DNA of 64,000 bases from Termitomyces sp. T153. Lineage: Eukaryota > Basidiomycota > Agaricomycetes > Agaricales > Lyophyllaceae. Below the pieces are notes generated by a model, which was not told where the DNA came from, searched no databases, and worked only from the letters and a program-made list of their open reading frames with translations. Made by a program: the position numbers and the translations under genes. Shown here one piece after another: positions 57,539 to 64,000 of the stretch (positions are counted from its first letter, which is position 1; the number at the start of each line of letters is the position of its first letter). The stretch lies in assembly GCA_018296165.2 (NCBI GenBank), contig JACKQL020000010.1, positions 682,001-746,000 of the forward strand. Direction: 5' to 3'.

Positions 57539-59252
57539 CTAATCTTTCAACCCGAGTTCTTCCAACGTCTCGGTACAAACACTCAACCACACTTTACCAA
57601 TTTTCTCAAAGTCTCCCAGCTGGCAAAATCAGGTTAGACGTACAGAAAATCGATCATACCAGACAAACAATTGTACCTCATTCCAAATTTGAGCGCTACA
57701 TCGGGTCCACCAGCAACCGTTATGATAGAAATGTGCGGAATAAGCCTTGTGCTTGCGTAAGAGTTTCTCTTTGAATTTGAGATCTATTTCTTGAGTCGGC
57801 TTTACGCCTCTAGGAAACGGTAGCTCAACATTGACCTAGATGAAGATTCATCGATCAATGGCTCCTTTTGATTCTGTGTTAAAAGTTGATACCATATTGA
57901 GTGTGAGGTCACCCTCCGGATCCATGACTCGGGTTCCAAGAATCTCCGCGAGACGCTTGCCACCCTTCAAAGCAAGATCGTGGCAGTACTCGTTGATCTT
58001 ATGTTCACCACCGAGCCAATTCCTGAAGTCCAAGGCTTCCGCAATTCCGTCAATCTCTGAACAATACTTCTGAAGGCAACTTACCAGGTGCGACACTTAA
58101 GAAGGGGGTATAATCGATGGTTCCGTTCCCTACACAGCCAGATTGAGAGACAGTTAACAGACGAGTGGTGGACTTTACATTCCCACTGGATAGCGAAATT
58201 AGCATTCTTCCTGTCTGCCGGCGAGACATATGAGTAAGACGTAGGTATAGACGATTTAACTATATGTTGATTCCTAGGTTCATCGGGGTCAGTACCGATT
58301 ATGGACGTGAAATTGAACATACCGTCTAGGAACATAAAGCACCGCGACGGAACGTTTGGCAGAAAGCCACTTGTGGCAGTTCTATAACGATAAAAGTGGT
58401 CAAAGGGCAATATCAATCTTGTGGTCCGCATTTGAAACCGTACCGAAATCCAAAAGTCTGGCTGGGCTTCGCTCAAATTGATATCAGTCTCCTGACCAAT
58501 GGAATGGGCGGCGTCAATGACAGAATAAAAGCCCGCTTCTTTGCAGATTTTGACGAGTTCTTGCCAAGGTAATTTGACACCAGGATTAGAGACGATACTA
58601 TCCATAACGACAACAGTTTTCTTGCCCTCGACGGTCGGGTTGAAGGCAACGAACTCTTTGAAGTTGGCGATGATCTCCTTGTGTGTGGTAGGAAACTGCA
58701 CAGTGAACTGCTTGACAGTAGGGTACGGCTTAACGTCGCTAAGATGATGAATCGTTCGGTCGACAGATCCGTACGTAGTGTTACCTTAAATTCAAAAGGA
58801 GATGTCAAACTCGGGACAGAAGAGCAAGAAATTCTAACAACTCACACCCAATGATAGTATCACCGGTTTCCCATTCGAAATTGCGCAAGACAGTGTTGAC
58901 TCCCATAGATGCGTTTGCAACGAGAACAACTTCGTCGACGTCCGCTCCGATGAGTTGGGCAATGCGACGACGAACATCGATCAAGAGAGGCTGAAAGTCA
59001 AGGCGATGGAAAAGATCCGGGTTCGCCTCAACTTGCAGAGTAAGCTTGTGCACAGCATCCAGAACGGGTGTAGGAGTCGAACCATATGAACCTAACATCG
59101 AAAGAAGATAAGATCAGGAGAAATAGAGAGATTCTGACTTTACCGTTATTAAGATTGATATATTCAGGATCGAACGCATAGTACTTGAGCACCTCGTGTC
59201 CAAGCTTTGGAGGCGCCTGTTTGAAGAGATCTGGATGTGTCAAGTTCGTCAT
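57539..59252 (-). CDS. Class V aminotransferase-fold PLP enzyme (isopenicillin-N-epimerase-like)
   Basis: PLP-dependent fold-type I enzyme. The start at 59252 reads [20 protein letters not shown]. Blocks: [40 protein letters not shown] then [11 protein letters not shown], the cofactor-pocket helix after [29 protein letters not shown]; the PLP Asp in [20 protein letters not shown] then PDFWI; and the Schiff-base lysine in [11 protein letters not shown] (about 58370). Then come [19 protein letters not shown], a small C-terminal domain and [20 protein letters not shown] then LKD, stop at 57539-57541. It resembles proteins annotated as isopenicillin-N epimerase or cysteine desulfurase-like. A hercynylcysteine sulfoxide lyase (Egt2-like) role is one alternative. 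The substrate cannot be read from the sequence. It lies 224 bp upstream of, and in the same direction as, the SOD gene. Confidence 0.85.
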
Positions 59253-60747
59253 GAGAGCTAGATTTCAGTGGGGATAGTTTGCGTGTATCATATACAGAGA
59301 ACATCCTTTTTATAGCACCCAATTACCAGAACATGATGAGATAAGATTGCAATTGTCCGTGGCATGAGTCAAAAAGTCCACATGAGTCAAAGTCCACATG
59401 GCTCACAGCCACACCGACACCGACAGACATCAACGCGTCACAGGCATCAACGCGTCGTCCCAAATGTTGTTCACATATCGAGAAAAATCACCTAGTTTGA
59501 CTAATTCGTAATACATATGTTCTTACTCAACTACATCATTGATACCATAAAACATTCGATTCTTGAGTCACTTGTAGTTACCAGGTTGCTGCCATAGTAG
59601 TTAGTATGGGTATACAAAATCTGTATCATTCCAAGCATATGATCAGTGTCACTGTCTGAACTCCGGTGCAACGCCTGTCATGCAGCCTGCCAATAATTCA
59701 GGGCTGTGCGAAAAGGGAATATTGTCAAAGACGTTTGGCCGCAGCTTACGACAGCGGTAGTTCAGCGGTAGAACAGGACACGTTTCATTGTACTGTCAAG
59801 ACACCACTCAGCCTTCAGGCCTCCGGAGCACGTCATTATCTGACCACTCAGCATCGTGTGAATGGAAGTCTCGTACACCCAGAGCGAACATGCAGAGGTT
59901 GATCCCCAGCAAGTCGTCAATTCAACCTATCTGGTCCTCTGTAAAGCTCCGAGATGACTTCCATGCGGAACAACCATTTCAATTTTCGTACCGTAACCAA
60001 GCCGTAATTATGAAACCCGCTACGGCGGACTTCGACCCGAGCTCGTTCGGAATATGGCGCATAAGACAGCGGCTTTTGCTGAAAAGAAACGCACGATTAG
60101 ACTAAATCCTCAGAGACATATGGAAGTGGAAAAACGAGAACCGTAGCCGTGGTGGATATCCGAATTCGCACGCCTCTCTTGCGTCTTCGAGATTGGACAT
60201 AGAGCGGTGGACGCCTAAATCCCGCCTCGCATCTCACCACGCATGTAGTTTATGCTTTCTCTGATTTTGATGGTCTTGGTAAGTAGAGCGTTGACAGCGA
60301 AGCCGTGGAGCGAGCTTTTCGAATTTATCGATGCATGTTGATTTTCCAAACGAATGCTCGAAGTCTCCGAGGCCAGAACATTAATGCATCAAGCTTCAAG
60401 CCCGGTACATATCAATATTTTTTCATTGAGTCCAACTCGAGGAGACTGTGTTATCAGGATGTCTTGCAATCTGTGTGGTTGAACCTGAGTCTACCAGTCG
60501 AAAGAAGTCATACGGACCATGGCCACGCTTCGATATTAGCTTACGGATGCGTGGATCCGCTGTTCAACTTCCTTTCCTCGTCTTTGGCCGGTGTGGAAAC
60601 TTCATCTCGCTTCTCCTATCTCGGCTTGATACAGACCTCGTGCCTCCGAAGTCTTGTCGTCATCGAAGACCCGCTCATATTTGAGTCCAATGTTGACCTT
60701 GAAATTGGCACTTTGCTCCTCCCCATAATTTTGAGTTACTTATCGTG
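59253..60747. other. Long divergent intergenic region with a tRNA-like box A motif
   Basis: Separates the minus-strand PLP-enzyme gene from the plus-strand DUF6534 gene. No protein gene is recognised. At 59753-59776 the sequence GCGGTAGTTCAGCGGTAGAA then C looks like the 5' half of a tRNA (D arm GTTC...GAAC, box A), but no matching acceptor 3' strand or anticodon arm follows. Duplicated short phrases such as AGTCAAAAAGTCCACATG / AGTCAAAGTCCACATG occur near 59370-59400. Confidence 0.4.
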
Positions 60748-63022
60748 ATGGCCGCTCTGCCACTCGTTCTCGATCCTACGTTCGTGAGGTTTTATTTCTT
60801 GTGACCTTTTTTTGCTAACGATAGATTTGTTCAGCCTGGGGGCCGCCTATGTCGGCGTTGTTGTCGCCGCAGCGTAAGTCTTCATTCTTGATCGAGAAAT
60901 TTTGACATGCCATTAATGCATCGACTGGTAGATTGCATGGAGGTAGAACTTTACGAAGCGATACTGGCAACAACTATTGATGCGCCTCCGCAGTCTCATG
61001 TGTCCAAGCATGGTACTATTTCACCCACCAAAAGGACACTTGGCCGACCAAGACGTTGGTAAGGACCAGATTTTCCTCTCGACGTTTCTGAGAGTTAAAA
61101 TTATGTCAAGGTCGCTGCCGTCATGGTATTCGACACTATCCACCAAATACTGATATCGCATACAAGTAGGTATCATACTATGTCGTTCAGCCGTATTTAC
61201 TGATCACTCTATCGCAGTCTATATCTACGTGATAAAGAATTACAACAACCCGCCATTTCTTGCCAATCTCGTCTGGTGAGCTTTGCTTCAGAGTAAGACT
61301 TTCAGCATCGATATTTAACGGTTTCCGATTTCTAGGAGTATGATTGTATGTCTCTTGCTTTCGCTCGAACGATTCATGGGGTTTGATAGAGTATTTTCGT
61401 TCAGGTTGAGGTCTTATTCAACGTGAGCTACGTTGATCATTGTACCACTTGCTGGCTGACTCATAGGTCGATCGTAGGGATTGACAGCATTGCTTGTTCA
61501 AAGGTGCGTGTGCCGACTCAATTTTGTCTGTCTTTGCTAATTATAGGACTTAGCTTCCTGACACTCAGGGTGTGGCGTCGTAAGCTTCTCGTCTCAGGTT
61601 CAATATATCTCCGATTCCTCGCTCACTGCGAATACAGTGAGCAACAGGAACATCTGGCTGACCAGTATAGTCGTGCGTCATAACATGTCGAATTTCTATC
61701 TTTCGTGATTGATTTGATTATGCTCGTAACTTAGATTCTTTTGGTCGCAGCTGAATTCGGTGAGCCCTAATTGTTTCTTCGCTCATCGTCATCCTGAAAG
61801 TCCCTCTTCCACAAGGTTGTGTTGTTGGTGTGTCGTTGTATCCATGTCTCGTGATTAAGCAAGCTTCACTTAAATGTGTATCGGTCAGCTTTCGGGACTT
61901 TGTCGTGCGTCACATTTTTCATCTTCACTTTCGAAACATCAACTATTATCTAGACTTCAGTTCAAAACTTTTGCCCAACTGCAGCAGCTCAAGGTACGCC
62001 TGTCCTCCTATCCAAACTATGTGACCCCTTATCGATTATCCTCAATGCTTGTAAAGTATCTTTCAATCTCCGTCAATGCTCTTGCAGCGGCAGGGGATGT
62101 TCTTATCGCATTTGTCTTGTGCACTTTACTCCATCGATCACGAACGGGTTTCCATCGGTGCGTCGTTCCTCCATATTGGTCGTTTTCGCTGCTACAAGCA
62201 GACTAGTTCGGACACGATGATCAACAAATTGGTAAGATGTATCTCACCGAGGAGATATGGAAATTATGGACATTTATTTACTAAATTATACACAGATTCT
62301 ATTCGCTGTCAACACTGGCTTCCTAACGAGGTCAGTATAAGGACTTCTCTTATCTATCCTTATGTTAACCATCCGGAAGTCTATGCGCGGTGGCTTCTTT
62401 GATTTCCGTAAGTCTTCGTATGAATCCCCATTCTGTATCGAAAGACTGATTGGCAATTTCGTTACTGAAGATCGTCGTTGCGGGTGGAACTTTCTTGTAC
62501 ATCGCCTTCTACTTCTGCATCGGCCGGCGTGAGTCCTCATATCTCCGTCATCGTGGAAAAACTTCTGATATCGTCGTCATGTCGTTTTAGTCTATTCAAA
62601 CTCCCTCCTTGCCACACTAAACGCTCGAAAGATGATCCGTGGCTCCGCTGATGGCATCCATAGCACAAGCGAGAATTTGTCTCTCTCTTTACGGGAGCTT
62701 CCCAAAAGCGGCACCGTCTTTTCGAGGGTGAAAATATTCCTACTTTTTTGGCGCGGGCGTGGCAAGCCTCTAACAACATCTCATGCTCCGTCTCTCCAGC
62801 GCCCCACCAATATTTCTATCAAAATCAACACAACGAAAGAGTTTGCAACTGATTCGGATCAGGGACATGAGCTTCATGATGCAGAGAAAGGGGATCCTTC
62901 TGGGATGGTATGTTGCTACTTGAATCATTCATTTCTACCTCTGAATCACCCTCGAATAGTCCGCCGCTGGCTCGTCCAGATGTCCCTCTGTGGCCAACGT
63001 CAACGGCGTTGAACTACCATGA
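60748..63022 (+). CDS. DUF6534-type multi-pass membrane protein
   Basis: Mushroom-specific integral membrane family of unknown function with about seven helices. The ATG at 60748 reads MAALPLVLDPT, joined across an intron to LGAAYVGVVVAAA and LHG, then SCVQAWYYFTHQKDTWPTKT then L. Then come VAAVMVFDTIHQILISHT, VYIYVIKNYNNPPFLANLV, a VEVLFN segment, FLTLRVWRLSNRNIWL, and the family core LNALAAAGDVLIAFVLCTLL then HRSRTGFHR (about 62066-62158). Next are SDTMINKL, NTGFLTS and the final helix TFLYIAFYFCIGR with LYSNSLLATLNARKMIRGS (about 62490-62640). The cytosolic tail is Ser/Lys-rich and ends after one more intron (63020-63022) or by read-through at 63012. Many exons of 20-80 nt are separated by about 50-nt introns; their exact boundaries are approximate. 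Confidence 0.8.
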
Positions 63023-64000
63023 TGGCATTCGATACTACGAGCGCTTTGTTTATACATAACCATCATTTGGCGTACTTTTTTGTCTTGCGGTCGTGCAGGG
63101 CGTGTACCGCAGCGCTCCTGGAGGCCAGCGTCTCAGGCTTGCATTTATTTTTGACCAGATATTTGATTATTTCTGTAGCATAAGTTTGTACCAGAGACGG
63201 GAGCCAAGCGGAAGGTGAAGGAAACGAGTATACTCTCTATATCATACTTCTATTGTGAGGTGATGTGAACGTCCACACAGCTCGTTCGATTATACCAGGA
63301 ATAAATACCAATGGAAAGAACCTGTGATTGTGTTCTTGTAGATGGATGGCGTGACGCCTGGACCTAGGTAGTGATTTCAATCTCATGTATACGTTCAGAG
63401 GGATAGGTAGGGATCGTTTGGAGGAGATCCTCAACGGTCATGTAGTGAGTATAACGCCGTTTGTCAGGGTCCGACGTACGTCATAGGGTGGACCGGAATG
63501 AACTACCGGGCCAGATGACACCAGGTTACAGTCAATCATATATAGAGAGAAACAAGTCATGGCGGCGTCGAAATAATGTTATGTCCAGACGCCATAATAT
63601 CGACCATCAAACAAGTAAGTCTAGATGCCAAACAATAGGCTGGCGGATTTCACAACACAACGATATGAGGAAAACTCGATCTTGGTACATGTTGCGAAAC
63701 GAAAAAAAAAGACAGATACTCACCGTGTTTCTACTCCTTTTACAGCACCAGATAACAATCTCATAGGTGCCTGTGCAACTGCCTGTGCAACTGCGTGTGG
63801 TCTGTTTTTGGTCAGACGAACAGTTCCGATTCTGTTTACACCTTTGTCAGGCGACTATTTTTGTTTCAAGAGGTTTGTGGCAGACCTTGTGAGGAGATTA
63901 GGGCACTCTGGCTCTACCAACATGCCACCGTAGAGGCTTGAAACCCAGAGTAGGACACCATTGGTCCATCCAAACCCCGCCTTATTGAGACGTTCAACAT
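63023..64000. other. Window end, no gene recognised
   Basis: Short ORFs on both strands, including one at 63625-63933 with a GACATACATACGL-like repeat (ACAGCC/ACTGCC motif CCTGTGCAACTG occurs twice near 63770). No family resemblance and no exon chain. It may belong to a gene extending beyond the window. Confidence 0.4.

Noticed and set aside
57315..57590. In-frame N-terminal extension of the SOD from an ATG at 57590
   Set aside because: The extension contains acidic residues and a Trp/Tyr-rich stretch with no presequence character, overlaps the short intergenic promoter, and would be unusual for the family; the ATG at 57314 begins exactly at the conserved domain.

Overview
The window looks like nuclear DNA of an agaricomycete (mushroom-forming basidiomycete). 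Genes are intron-dense, with introns mostly about 50-65 nt (GT...AG), and are packed on both strands. The families are typical of the group: FunK1 fungal-type kinase, DUF6534 membrane protein, Kre9/Knh1-like GPI protein, F-box protein. The retroelement relics show strong CpG decay. No bacterial operon structure or CRISPR is present. All calls come from reading translations and splice signals by eye; no database search was run.

Layout. 1-2161: nothing recognised. 2162-5183 (+): BCS1-like AAA ATPase with a repeated micro-exon tail. 5751-8783 (-): Dnm1/Drp1 dynamin GTPase, divergent from 9110-9918 (+), RNase H2 subunit C. 10479-11441 (-): Kre9/Knh1-like GPI-anchored wall protein. 11.4-16.5 kb: gene-poor, with a LINE RNase H relic, direct repeats and a 130-bp hairpin. 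16535-17572 (-): F-box protein. 18260-20042 (-): Ran-binding-domain protein with a hydrophobic N-terminus, divergent from 20640-23545 (+), GH27 alpha-galactosidase with a type II membrane anchor.

23.6-34.5 kb: a CpG-depleted island holding a dead gag/RT-RNase H retroelement (DIRS/Ngaro-like), a decayed FunK1 kinase gene, a 28-bp minisatellite and other repeats. 34.5-35.6 kb: broken tandem duplicate of the zinc-type alcohol dehydrogenase-like gene whose intact copy lies at 35958-37559 (+). 38084-41474 (-): GH3 beta-glucosidase with PA14 insert. 42560-43961 (+): PDI of Mpd1/P5 type ending in VDEL. 44575-46036 (+): mannose-6-phosphate isomerase, followed by tRNA-Ile(AAT) at 46111-46184. 46329-51403 (-): Nto1/BRPF-type chromatin reader (EPL1-like, PHD, extended PHD, bromodomain, PWWP). 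52.1-52.8 kb (-): inverted, truncated copy of the PDI gene 3' half. 53508-54607 (+): multi-TM membrane protein. 56524-57314 (-): Mn-type superoxide dismutase with no mitochondrial presequence and a C-terminal SKL (predicted peroxisomal). 57539-59252 (-): class V PLP-dependent enzyme. 60748-63022 (+): DUF6534 membrane protein.

There is no evident biosynthetic cluster; neighbours are mostly unrelated housekeeping genes. Some loose themes: mitochondrial and peroxisomal biology (BCS1, Dnm1, SKL-SOD; fungal Dnm1 divides both organelles), glycan and wall metabolism (Kre9-like, GH27, GH3, PMI, whose product feeds GDP-mannose), and two genes (ADH, PDI) that each have a nearby DNA-level pseudogene copy. 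I did not find a clearly undescribed system. The best leads are the SKL-tailed SOD, the membrane-anchored Ran-binding protein and GH27, the repeated 24/48-nt micro-exons, and the CpG-zero retroelement block.
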